A DNA stretch of 8,362 nucleotides from Hyphomicrobiales bacterium (GCA_027487195.1 JAIYEB010000025.1:1-8362); one strand, 5' to 3'. Positions 1-6,842 are shown, numbered from the stretch's first letter. Translations and numbers: made by a program. The notes: generated by a model not told the origin, from the sequence alone.

Positions 1-111
1 GGAACCCTCGATGACGCCGTTTCAAAGTTCGTGTCGGTGGTGACCTCCCGGCAGGCAAAGCCGGTTGCAAATGGACGTTCTGAACGAGAAGGCGCGGTTG
101 GCGCGCTCTGA
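1..111 (+). CDS. Possible C-terminal end of an unidentified gene (partial)
   Basis: Reading the first base as frame 1 gives 36 open codons that end in TGA at 109-111. The peptide contains LDDAVSKFVSVVTS and ends in SEREGAVGAL. The order of a helical stretch, a short polar link and an E-R-E-x-A-like end loosely recalls the C-terminus of UxaA/altronate-dehydratase-type proteins, but this is an impression from a very short piece and I would not assign a function. In favour of a real gene end: no ATG or GTG start exists here on the minus strand, so no minus-strand gene begins in this stretch, and the small GMC-subunit gene converges on it. Against: 36 open codons can occur by chance in GC-rich DNA. 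Confidence 0.3.
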   Translation, partial: GTLDDAVSKFVSVVTSRQAKPVANGRSEREGAVGAL

Positions 112-147
112 ACAACGCAGTGCCGGGCGGCGTTGACCGCCAATCAG

Positions 148-564
148 CTATAGCCGTCTTCTGCCGACGTCTGAGGCAATCACTTGCTGAACGAGATCGA
201 CGTCGAATTGCAAAGACGCTTCACGCGGCCCTGCATTGGCCAATGTCTGAACGGCAGAGGCGACGCTCGGCGCTGTGTAGTAGGCGCGATGGGCTGCTTT
301 CAGGATAACGCCAAACGCGGACGGGTCTGATTTTTCCCAACCGGCGATGGCCTCTATGCGGTCCTTGTCCGGCAAACCAAGGGTTGCAGCACCCATCTCG
401 GCCAAGCCAAGGCGCGCCTCTGGCGCGAGACCAGCCTTGAACGGATCAATGGCGACTGCCGCGCTGAACGCAGGCCAACGCGCGCCATCTCCTGGGATCA
501 GCGCATCGAGAACTTCAGCCGTGCCATCGCTCGACATCGAGTTCTGTACAGGTGTAGTTTTCAT
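148..564 (-). CDS. Small subunit of a GMC-type dehydrogenase (gluconate 2-dehydrogenase subunit 3-like)
   Basis: This is a small soluble protein of 138 residues that probably partners the FAD-containing GMC protein encoded head to head with it. Residues 18-30 (VLDALIPGDGARW) match the 'IIPGD..WP' opening of small subunits of membrane or periplasmic GMC dehydrogenases. Residues 92-103 (HRAYYTAPSVAS) match their 'AYY..P.V' helix, and the end has the usual short F-D-x-x-L segment at 120-124. I chose the ATG at 564-562 because GGAG at 573-570 lies 5 bases before it; the adjoining ATG at 567-565 is only 2 bases from that site, and an ATG at 537 has no such site. No Tat or Sec signal peptide, twin-arginine motif or membrane segment is visible, unlike the small subunits of exported glucose dehydrogenases that carry a Tat leader. 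The protein may therefore act in the cytoplasm as a folding or assembly partner. The family call rests on recognised motifs, and the partner role on gene position. Confidence 0.72.
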   Translation of the reverse strand: MKTTPVQNSMSSDGTAEVLDALIPGDGARWPAFSAAVAIDPFKAGLAPEARLGLAEMGAATLGLPDKDRIEAIAGWEKSDPSAFGVILKAAHRAYYTAPSVASAVQTLANAGPREASLQFDVDLVQQVIASDVGRRRL

Positions 565-565
565 C

Positions 566-2218
566 ATGGCTCCACGTGATCTAGAAACCGATATTGTGAT
601 TGTCGGTGCCGGTCCGACAGGCAGTGCGGCCGCATGGCGCCTGGCTGCAGCGGGTGCGGGTGTCGTTGTCGTCGACAAGGGCTCGGTCTTCGATCCATCA
701 ACACTCGATCGCAATGCCCCGGACTGGGAGCTTCGCCGGGCGGGGATATTGTCGTCCAACCCCAATATTCGCAATGGACCTTACGACGATCCGGTCGACG
801 ATAGCGAAAGCGATATCAAGCCGATGTTTGCATCGGGAACCGGCGGAACGTCGACGCATTGGTCGGCCCATGTGCCGCGTTTTCGCCCGGAAGACTTCCG
901 CGTGCGCACGCTCGATGGTGTCGGGAGCGACTGGCCCATCTCGTATGAAGATCTCGCGCCCTACTATGGGCTTGCGGAAGAGCGCTGGGGAACCGCTTTC
1001 ATCCCCGGGGACCCGTCTGCTGCGCCCCGGCAGGGTTTGGCGTTACCCTTGCCGACGATTGGCGCCAATGGTCGCCGCTTTGCCCGGGTGTTTGACAGGT
1101 TGGGCTGGCATTGGTGGCCGGTCGATCTTGTGGTTGGGCGCAATGCCGGCAAACCCGGCGTTGAACACTGCACCCATATCGGACCTTGCGATCTTGGCTG
1201 CCCCAGCCGGCTTCGCTCAAGCGCCGAGCACGCCTTTCTCAATGCCGCACGTGAGCGCGGCGCACGCGTGCTCACCGCAACACGCGTAACCCACATCGAG
1301 ACGGACGCATCAGGTCTTGCAAGCGCGCTTGTCTGCCGCGATGGCGATGGCGCTTTCCGGATCCGTGCGCGGCATGTCGCACTTGCCGGCAATGCTTCCG
1401 CAACCGCTCGGCTGCTGCTCTTGTCTCAAAATGGCCGTGCGCCAAAAGGTCTGGCCAACAGTTCAGGGCTGGTCGGTCGCGGCCTCATGCTTCACCCCTA
1501 CGCCAGGATCGATGCGCTGTTCGACGAGGCGCTTGGAAGCTGGGTTTCGGGCGAGAAGGCGGGGCTCGTTTCGTTCGAGTTTCTGCAGACGAAGCCGGAA
1601 CGGGGCTTTGTGCGTGGCGTGAAGCTCCAGCTCGTCTCCGGGCCAGCGCCCGTGGCGACAGCCGAGGGTTCGGTCACGGGCAAGCACCTGCCTTGGGGCA
1701 AGGACCATCATGCTGCATTCGAGGCGCACTTCGACCGCATCGCAGGCTTTACGGTCTGCGCCGAGGATCTGGCAGACGATTCCAATCGGATCGAACTGTC
1801 TGACAATGTCATGGATCGCGACGGGCTTCCGGCGGCAAAGTGGATCTACAAAGTTCCGCCGGATGCGCGTCGTGCGCTGGATTTCGGCCTTGACCGGGCT
1901 GAAGAGGTTTTGCGCGCGGCAGGCGGGCGCGCATTCTTTCGAACCCATTTGCGCGACCAGGCCGGCTTTCACATCATGGGCACGGCGCGGATGGGCAACG
2001 ATCCGGAGACCTCGGTTGTCGATGCCTTCGGCAGGACACATGACGTGCCGAACCTCTGGGTGCTCGATGCGAGCGTTTTTGTGACGGCCTCGGTCGCCAA
2101 TCCGACGCTGACCGCACAAGCCCTGGCTCTGCGCGCTGCCGACCGTTTGCTCCAAGAGCGAAATGCCGGACGGCGTTTGCCTGCGAAGCCAACCCGTTGG
2201 GCAAGTCAGCAGCAATGA
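566..2218 (+). CDS. GMC-family FAD-dependent oxidoreductase, large catalytic subunit
   Basis: A 550-residue flavoprotein that probably oxidises an alcohol group of a sugar, polyol or similar substrate. Residues 9-38 form the N-terminal Rossmann FAD site with GAGPTG at 14-19 and an acidic strand end (VVVVDKG). GTGGTSTHW at 91-99 is the GMC motif near the flavin ring. The C-terminus carries GFHIMGTARMG (467-477) and ASVANPTLTAQALALRAADR (508-527), giving the expected catalytic pair His469 and Asn512. Cys202, Cys208 and Cys212 (C-x5-C-x3-C) lie where related dehydrogenases have a cysteine cluster; in Burkholderia FAD-glucose dehydrogenase, cysteines in a comparable place bind a [3Fe-4S] cluster. 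The start at 566 sits directly before the FAD strand. The reading frame stays open upstream to 347, but that part overlaps the small-subunit gene and has no GMC homology I recognise. AGGTG at 550-554 is a rather distant ribosome site. The length fits the glucose/sorbitol/gluconate dehydrogenase branch. The substrate is unknown. Confidence 0.93.
   Translation: MAPRDLETDIVIVGAGPTGSAAAWRLAAAGAGVVVVDKGSVFDPSTLDRNAPDWELRRAGILSSNPNIRNGPYDDPVDDSESDIKPMFASGTGGTSTHWSAHVPRFRPEDFRVRTLDGVGSDWPISYEDLAPYYGLAEERWGTAFIPGDPSAAPRQGLALPLPTIGANGRRFARVFDRLGWHWWPVDLVVGRNAGKPGVEHCTHIGPCDLGCPSRLRSSAEHAFLNAARERGARVLTATRVTHIETDASGLASALVCRDGDGAFRIRARHVALAGNASATARLLLLSQNGRAPKGLANSSGLVGRGLMLHPYARIDALFDEALGSWVSGEKAGLVSFEFLQTKPERGFVRGVKLQLVSGPAPVATAEGSVTGKHLPWGKDHHAAFEAHFDRIAGFTVCAEDLADDSNRIELSDNVMDRDGLPAAKWIYKVPPDARRALDFGLDRAEEVLRAAGGRAFFRTHLRDQAGFHIMGTARMGNDPETSVVDAFGRTHDVPNLWVLDASVFVTASVANPTLTAQALALRAADRLLQERNAGRRLPAKPTRWASQQQ
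570..573 (-). promoter_or_regulatory. Shine-Dalgarno site of the small-subunit gene
   Basis: GGAG on the minus strand stands 5 bases before the ATG at 564-562 and 2 bases before the preceding ATG at 567-565. It favours the second of the two consecutive ATG codons. The site lies inside codons 2 and 3 of the GMC gene on the other strand, so the two genes share bases in this initiation region. Confidence 0.5.
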
Positions 2219-2383
2219 CAGGCCTTGAGCTCGCAGATAAGTCGTCGCCAAAGCGCATCCGAACACCCCACCAAATTGATCGCTCGATTGAAGGCACATC
2301 ACTGCGCCAGACCTGCGCGGCCTGACCAATGACGGGAACACGGCGCACTCCGGGACCACCCTGGTTCGCTTGACAGGACCCCT

Positions 2384-2426
2384 CGTTGAAGCCCGCGAGC
2401 CATGCGAGATTCAACGGCGCATTTTT
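2384..2426 (+). repeat. Inverted repeat followed by a T-run between the GMC and helicase genes
   Basis: CGTTGAA (2384-2390) and TTCAACG (2410-2416) are perfect 7-base inverted arms with a 19-base spacer. TTTTT follows at 2422-2426. This could be a weak terminator for the GMC transcript, though the loop is large and the stem is 166 bases past the stop codon. It could equally be an operator upstream of the helicase gene. The rest of the 289-base gap (2219-2507) shows no gene; a perfect TTGACA at 2370-2375 has no convincing -10 box at the right distance. Confidence 0.3.
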
Positions 2427-2435
2427 CCGCGAACC

Positions 2436-2444
2436 TGTTATACG
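2436..2444 (+). promoter_or_regulatory. Possible extended -10 promoter of the helicase gene
   Basis: TGT followed by TATACG resembles an extended -10 element and would start transcription about 55 bases before the helicase start codon. No good -35 box lies 16-18 bases upstream (GGCGCA is there), so the call depends on the extended -10 form alone. Confidence 0.22.
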
Positions 2445-2494
2445 CCCACATCCCGGCGCCAGCACCCATCCTGCGACTTGCCGTTCCGCCAGCC

Positions 2495-2498
2495 AGGA
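2495..2498 (+). promoter_or_regulatory. Shine-Dalgarno site that supports a TTG start
   Basis: AGGA lies 9 bases before the TTG at 2508-2510. There is an in-frame TGA at 2502-2504, so translation cannot begin further upstream in this frame. The next in-frame ATG lies at codon 44, inside the helicase core just before motif I, and would delete the Q motif. Confidence 0.55.
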
Positions 2499-2507
2499 CT
2501 GTGACGA

Positions 2508-4304
2508 TTGACTGAATTTGCTCCTCTGCCGCACGCCCTCCATCCTTTGCTCGCCCAGGCGCTTCGCCGGAAGGGCTATGACACGTTGACGGCTGTTCAG
2601 GCCGCTGTCGCCGACCCGAAACTCTCGGATCGCGATATGCTCGTGTCGTCGAAAACCGGGTCGGGGAAGACCGTCGCCTACGGGCTGGGTATGGCCACTG
2701 CCCTGCTTCCGGATTCCCTGCCCCAGAAAGGCGGCAAACACACCATCCTGCCACCCGCAGGCAAGCCGCTGGCGCTCATCATAGCGCCGACGCGCGAACT
2801 GGCTCTGCAGGTTCAGCGTGAGTTGCTCTGGCTCTATGAGGACACCGGCGCGCTGATCGCCTCCTGCGTGGGAGGGATGGACCAACGTGCCGAGCGCAAG
2901 CAACTCGAGCGCGGCGTGCACATCGTTGTTGGTACGCCCGGCAGGCTGCTCGATCACCTCTCGCGAGGCGCGCTTCAGCTCGATCAGCTCGCAGTGGCCG
3001 TGCTGGATGAAGCCGATGAGATGCTCGATCTTGGCTTTCGCGAGGATCTGGAACTCATTCTCGCAGCGACGCACCCGGAGCGCCGCACCCTGCTGTTTTC
3101 CGCGACACTGCCCAAGGGCATCGTCGCGCTTGCCACGCGCTTTCAGCGCAATGCCGCGCGGATCGAAGTCGCGACCGACGTTTCAGGGCATGCGGATATC
3201 GAGCATCGCGCAGCCCTCGTGAAGCCCAATGGCATCGAGAAGGGCGTCGTGAACCTTCTGCGCGAAACCGATTCCCCCGCAGCACTCGTGTTCTGCAACA
3301 CGCGCGATGCCGTGCGCCACCTGCACGCCACCTTGATGGAGCGCGGCTTTTCCGCCGTCATCCTGTCGGGTGAGCTTGGCCAGCACGAGCGCAATCAGGC
3401 CCTGCAAGCCCTACGCGATGGCCGTGCCCGGGTCTGCATCGCAACCGATGTCGCAGCACGCGGCATTGATCTGCCCCATCTTGGGCTCGTGATCCATGCC
3501 GATCTGCCGCATGACTCAGAGGTGCTTCAGCACCGTTCCGGCCGCACGGGTCGTGCCGGTCGCAAGGGCATCAGCGTGATGCTCGTGCCGCCATCGCGCC
3601 GTGGAAAGGCCATGCGCCTTTACTCCGAGGGGGGCATTACCCCGCATTGGGTGGCCCTGCCGAGCGCCGATGACATTCGCGCGCTCGACCGGGCGCGCGC
3701 GCTTGCGGATGAGACGCCTTTTGCCGATCTCACGGATGATGATCGTGAAATGGCCGCAGCGTTGCTCGAGAGCCGTCCGGCGTCAGAGATTGCCGCCGCC
3801 CTGGCGCATGTGTTGCGCTTGCGCCTGCCGGAGCCGGAAGAGATCGATCCGCTGCCGCTCGAGGATATGCGCCCGCCGGGCAAAAACCGGCCGGAACGCG
3901 CCGCAGGCGGCGCAGGGCAATATCGCTGGTTCGAGCTCAATGTCGGGCGTCATGACAGGGTCGAACCGAAGGGCATCCTGCGCATGCTGACCGGCAGCGG
4001 CGGTGTCGAGCGGCGCTATATTGGTGGCATCCGCATCCATGACCGGACCTGCCAGGTCGAGATTGCCATCGAGGCTGCTGACCAGTTCCAGAGGCGGACA
4101 GCCAACGCCGCCGAAGACGAAATCCGCGTGCGTCCGATTGATGAGCCTGGCCCGAAGCCAAGGCGGGAATTTGGCCCGAGATCACCGCGAAGCGAAGCCT
4201 CAAAGCCGATTTCGCGTGAGGAGCGCTCAAGACCGGCGTTTGAACCGGGTCGCAAGCCGCATCCCAAGGGCAAGGGCAAAAGCAAAGCTCCAAAACAACG
4301 GTAG
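2508..4304 (+). CDS. DEAD-box ATP-dependent RNA helicase with DbpA-type RNA-binding domain
   Basis: A 598-residue cytoplasmic helicase that uses ATP to remodel RNA, most likely in ribosome assembly or cold-related RNA turnover. All core motifs are present: Q motif GYDTLTAVQ (23-31), motif I SSKTGSGKT (47-55), Ia PTRELALQ (94-101), TPGRLLDH (143-150), motif II DEAD (167-170), motif III SAT (198-200), IV LVFCNTR (260-266), V ATDVAARGID (312-321) and VI HRSGRTGRAG (342-351). A DbpA-type RNA-binding domain runs from about 470 to 525 (YRWFELNVGR, IGGIRI). The last 50 residues are basic and disordered in character, rich in K, R and P, as in many alphaproteobacterial DEAD proteins. It is longer than Escherichia coli DbpA (about 457 residues) because of the linker and tail, so I give no gene symbol; a DeaD/CsdA-like role is also possible. 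The start is TTG, preceded by a good ribosome site. The neighbours suggest it is transcribed alone. Confidence 0.94.
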   Translation: MTEFAPLPHALHPLLAQALRRKGYDTLTAVQAAVADPKLSDRDMLVSSKTGSGKTVAYGLGMATALLPDSLPQKGGKHTILPPAGKPLALIIAPTRELALQVQRELLWLYEDTGALIASCVGGMDQRAERKQLERGVHIVVGTPGRLLDHLSRGALQLDQLAVAVLDEADEMLDLGFREDLELILAATHPERRTLLFSATLPKGIVALATRFQRNAARIEVATDVSGHADIEHRAALVKPNGIEKGVVNLLRETDSPAALVFCNTRDAVRHLHATLMERGFSAVILSGELGQHERNQALQALRDGRARVCIATDVAARGIDLPHLGLVIHADLPHDSEVLQHRSGRTGRAGRKGISVMLVPPSRRGKAMRLYSEGGITPHWVALPSADDIRALDRARALADETPFADLTDDDREMAAALLESRPASEIAAALAHVLRLRLPEPEEIDPLPLEDMRPPGKNRPERAAGGAGQYRWFELNVGRHDRVEPKGILRMLTGSGGVERRYIGGIRIHDRTCQVEIAIEAADQFQRRTANAAEDEIRVRPIDEPGPKPRREFGPRSPRSEASKPISREERSRPAFEPGRKPHPKGKGKSKAPKQR

Positions 4305-4310
4305 CCGAGC

Positions 4311-4326
4311 GGCTTGCATTCAAGCC
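4311..4326. terminator. Hairpin between convergent genes, possible bidirectional terminator
   Basis: GGCTTG (4311-4316) and CAAGCC (4321-4326) form a perfect 6-base stem with a 4-base loop (CATT). It sits in the 42-base gap between the helicase stop (4304) and the Gfo/Idh stop (4347), where a shared terminator would be expected. No T-run follows on either strand, so it is at best a weak intrinsic terminator or an RNA-stabilising stem. Confidence 0.38.
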
Positions 4327-4346
4327 TGGCGAAGAAGCTCGACGCG

Positions 4347-5522
4347 TCAGCCCTTCAACCGCGTCCAGCGCCCTTGTGCCTTGGAAGAGGCAACCGCCGC
4401 TTCAATGAACGCCATGCCGGCCAGGCCGTCGGCAAGCCCAGGGAATTGAACCTCGGGGGCCGGTCTTTCGCCGGTGCGGGCAGCGATAATCGCCTTGGCG
4501 ACTTCCGAATAGACGGTCGCAAACCCTTCGAGATATCCTTCGGGATGACCCGCAGGGATGCGCGTGACGCGCGCGGCATCAGCGCCCGCGGCGGAAGTTC
4601 CCCGCGAAATCAACTGCTTTGGCGCCCCAAGCGGGGTGAACCAGAGATGGTTTGGTTGTTCCTGCTCCCATGACAGGCCACCCTTGTCGCCATAGACGCG
4701 AAGGCGAAGCGCATTCTCGTTGCCCGGTGCCACCTGGCTTGCCCAAAGCATGCCCTTGGCGCCACCGGCATAGCGCAGAAGGACATGCGCATTGTCGTCG
4801 AGTTCACGTCCCCCAACAAAGGTCGTGAGATCAGCGGCAACTGCTTCGCAGGACAGGCCTGACACGAAAGCTGCGATCTGGAACGCGTGGGTCCCGATAT
4901 CGCCAATGCAGCCGCCAGCGCCCGAACGCTTCGGATCCACCCGCCATCCCGCCTGCTTTTGACCGCTGTCTTCAAGCCTGGTCGTCAGCCAATCCTGCGG
5001 ATACTCGACCTGGATGACGCGGATGTTGCCCAACTCACCTGCAGCGACCATGGCGCGCGCATGGCGAACCATTGGGTAGCCGGTGTAGTTATGCATCAGG
5101 CAAAAAATGGCACCGCTCGATGCGACAGCCTTCTCAAGCTTGCGTGCCTCGGCAAGCGAGGTCGACAGCGGCTTGTCGCAGATCACATGGATGCCGCGCT
5201 TGAGAAAGGCGAGTGCCGCCGGGACATGGACATGGTTCGGCGTCACAATGGAGACAGCCTCGATGCCGTCCTTGCGGCGCGCCTCAGCGCGCGCCATCGC
5301 TTCAAAATCGGTGTAGGAGCGCTTCGGATCGAGCCCCAGGACTTCCGCCGAGCGCACTGCCTTGTCCGGAGTCGAGGATAATGCGCCCGCAACAAGTTCG
5401 AACTGATCATCAAGGCGAGCCGCCATGCGGTGAACGGCGCCAATGAAGGCCCCCTCGCCGCCGCCGACCATGCCGAGCCGGATGCGGCGTGCGTTGCCCG
5501 CGCCTGCACGCGCATCGACCAT
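4347..5522 (-). CDS. Gfo/Idh/MocA-family NAD(P)-dependent sugar oxidoreductase
   Basis: A 391-residue cytoplasmic dehydrogenase or reductase of the glucose-fructose oxidoreductase/inositol dehydrogenase family. Residues 14-32 form the nucleotide-binding fold, with GMVGGGEGAFIGAVHR in place of the usual GxGxxG. TPNHVH (94-99) is the typical strand-4 motif. CDKPL (115-119) is a variant of the EKP motif and holds the catalytic Lys117. GDIGTHAFQIA (207-217) supplies the conserved Asp208 and His212. The C-terminal half is the usual beta-sheet substrate domain, ending with the helix GLADGLAGMAFIEAAVAS. A GTG at 5525-5523 is directly before the ATG at 5522-5520; I prefer the ATG, whose A overlaps the TGA stop of the upstream isomerase gene and implies translational coupling. 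A G-rich run (GGGGGG) just upstream may serve both. Family members use inositols, keto-sugars and glycosides; the partner gene suggests a sugar or keto-sugar, but the substrate and direction are not readable. Confidence 0.93.
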   Translation of the reverse strand: MVDARAGAGNARRIRLGMVGGGEGAFIGAVHRMAARLDDQFELVAGALSSTPDKAVRSAEVLGLDPKRSYTDFEAMARAEARRKDGIEAVSIVTPNHVHVPAALAFLKRGIHVICDKPLSTSLAEARKLEKAVASSGAIFCLMHNYTGYPMVRHARAMVAAGELGNIRVIQVEYPQDWLTTRLEDSGQKQAGWRVDPKRSGAGGCIGDIGTHAFQIAAFVSGLSCEAVAADLTTFVGGRELDDNAHVLLRYAGGAKGMLWASQVAPGNENALRLRVYGDKGGLSWEQEQPNHLWFTPLGAPKQLISRGTSAAGADAARVTRIPAGHPEGYLEGFATVYSEVAKAIIAARTGERPAPEVQFPGLADGLAGMAFIEAAVASSKAQGRWTRLKG

Positions 5523-6583
5523 CACCGCCCCCCAAGACCGAGCATTGACCGGATCATCGACCTGTCGACCGCTCCGCCGGCGAAGTCATCAAAGGCCTTC
5601 TCCGTGACGCGAATGATGTGGCTGGCGATGAAGGGCGCGCCTTCGCGGGCCCCATCTTCCGGGTGTTTCAGGCAACACTCCCATTCGAGCACCGCCCAGC
5701 TGTCAAAACCTGCAGCCGCCAGTCTTGAGAAGATGCCGGAAAAATCCACCTGCCCGTCACCGAGCGAGCGAAACCGCCCCGCCCGTTTGATCCAGGGCTG
5801 ATAGCCCGAGTAAACCCCTTGCCGCCCGTCGGGATTGAACTCGGCGTCCTTCACATGGAACGCCTTGATGCGCTCCTTGTAGATGTCGATGAAGGCGAGA
5901 TAGTCGAGCTGCTGCAGAACGAAGTGCGAGGGATCATAGTTGATCGCTGCGCGCTTGTGTCCTTTCACAGCATCAAGGAACATCTCAAAGGTCGCGCCAT
6001 CGAAGATGTCCTCGCCGGGATGGATTTCATAACAGACGTCACATCCAACCGCGTCAAAAGCATCAAGAATGGGCTTCCAGCGTCGCCCAAGCTCCTTGAA
6101 TGCGGTCTCGATCAATCCTTCGGGACGTTGGGGCCATGGATAGACATAGGGCCAGGCCAGCGCGCCCGGGAATGTGACATGCGCCGTCAGGCCAAGGTTT
6201 GCTGACGCCTTGGCCGCAAGCATCATCTGGGCAACGGCCCAGGCCTGTCGCGCTTTCGGCTTGCCATGGACCGCAGGCGGCGCAAAGGCATCGAACGCCT
6301 TGTCATAGGCAGGGTTGACGGCGACCAGTTGCCCCTGAAGGTGCGTCGATAGCTCCGTGATCTCGACGCCGTTTTCTTTGGCGACCCCGGCCAGATCATC
6401 GCAATAGGATTTGGACTGAGCCGCCTTTTGCAAGTCGAACAGCCTTGCATCCCATGTCGGCACCTGCACGCCGCGATAGCCTAGCGAACCGGCCCACTTC
6501 GTGATCGCAGCCCATGAGTTGAACGGGGCGGTATCCCCCGCGAACTGGGCAAGAAAGATGGCTGGTCCCTTGATGGTCGACAC
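5522..6583 (-). CDS. Sugar phosphate isomerase/epimerase-like TIM-barrel protein
   Basis: A 353-residue protein of the xylose isomerase-like TIM-barrel family (AP endonuclease 2 superfamily), which isomerises or epimerises sugars, or cleaves keto-glycosides, with a bound divalent metal. Likely metal and catalytic residues are Glu186 and His188 (YEIHPGED), Asp217 and His220 (NYDPSH), His243 with Lys245-Asp246 (FHVKDAEF), and Glu300 (VLEWE). The N-terminal barrel strands are seen in LGYRGVQVPTWD (34-45) and VEITELSTHLQGQLVAVN (73-90). The length is greater than the usual 270-300 residues, with an insertion around 92-116 and an extra C-terminal helix; longer members with this layout are often encoded next to Gfo/Idh genes. 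The start is GTG, with AGGGAG 9 bases upstream. It is the first gene of a two-gene operon and overlaps the Gfo/Idh start by one base. There is no signal peptide. The substrate is unknown. Confidence 0.93.
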   Translation of the reverse strand: MSTIKGPAIFLAQFAGDTAPFNSWAAITKWAGSLGYRGVQVPTWDARLFDLQKAAQSKSYCDDLAGVAKENGVEITELSTHLQGQLVAVNPAYDKAFDAFAPPAVHGKPKARQAWAVAQMMLAAKASANLGLTAHVTFPGALAWPYVYPWPQRPEGLIETAFKELGRRWKPILDAFDAVGCDVCYEIHPGEDIFDGATFEMFLDAVKGHKRAAINYDPSHFVLQQLDYLAFIDIYKERIKAFHVKDAEFNPDGRQGVYSGYQPWIKRAGRFRSLGDGQVDFSGIFSRLAAAGFDSWAVLEWECCLKHPEDGAREGAPFIASHIIRVTEKAFDDFAGGAVDRSMIRSMLGLGGR

Positions 6584-6592
6584 CGTGGCGTA

Positions 6593-6598
6593 CTCCCT
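6593..6598 (-). promoter_or_regulatory. Shine-Dalgarno site that supports a GTG start
   Basis: AGGGAG on the minus strand stands 9 bases before the GTG at 6583-6581. The next in-frame Met is at codon 120, deep in the barrel, so the GTG is the only plausible start. Confidence 0.7.
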
Positions 6599-6620
6599 GA
6601 CGAAGTTGATGTGCCGGATA

Positions 6621-6676
6621 GATGGTCAGTCCGTGGTTCTATCTGTGGAGCCTGCAACAGGCTTCAATGGACCATC
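6621..6676 (-). repeat. Nested inverted repeats in the isomerase operon leader
   Basis: The outer arms GATGGTC (6621-6627) and GACCATC (6670-6676) are perfect 7-base inverted copies. Inside them TGGAGCCTG (6646-6654) and CAGGCTTCA (6658-6666) pair over 9 bases with a single G-T pair and a 3-base loop. The block ends 38 bases before the GTG start of the isomerase gene, so it would lie in the 5' untranslated RNA or overlap the promoter. It could be a repressor operator or an RNA structure. GATGGTC also occurs at 6572-6578, inside the start of the gene. Confidence 0.4.
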
Positions 6677-6842
6677 TTAAAGTATCTGGCGTTGAGGGTC
6701 GCAAAGGCCTCTTGATGGACCTTAGCACCGACTGCCGGTCCAGAGCCGTTCAAGCCTGACATGACCAAAACCAAAGGGCTGACCTGCGGCTCAACCATGC
6801 GGACAGAGCTCATGATGGGCGACTTTGACAATCGAGACGCGG

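Noticed and set aside
126..141. GGCGG/CCGCC hairpin after the possible partial gene at the left edge.
   Set aside because: Only a 5-base stem without a T-run, and it is easily found by chance in GC-rich DNA.
347..565. 73-codon in-frame extension of the GMC gene on the plus strand.
   Set aside because: It is antisense to the small-subunit gene, has no GMC features, and the FAD strand starts normally right after the ATG at 566.
565..774. Upstream extension of the small-subunit frame on the minus strand.
   Set aside because: It is antisense to the GMC FAD-binding region and has a low-complexity T/P/A-rich composition typical of a shadow frame.
2370..2375. A perfect TTGACA -35 box upstream of the helicase.
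   Set aside because: The bases 16-18 positions downstream are GC-rich (CCGCGA) and give no -10 box.
1463..3074. Long minus-strand frames of 298 and 366 codons over the GMC and helicase genes.
   Set aside because: They lie opposite genes with complete family motifs, show no domain I recognise, and are expected by-products of GC-rich coding DNA.
6667..6759. 30-codon plus-strand frame that starts MDHLKVSGVEG, behind an AGG.
   Set aside because: It is short, without known relatives, and its start overlaps an inverted repeat that explains the conserved-looking bases. It remains possible but unsupported.
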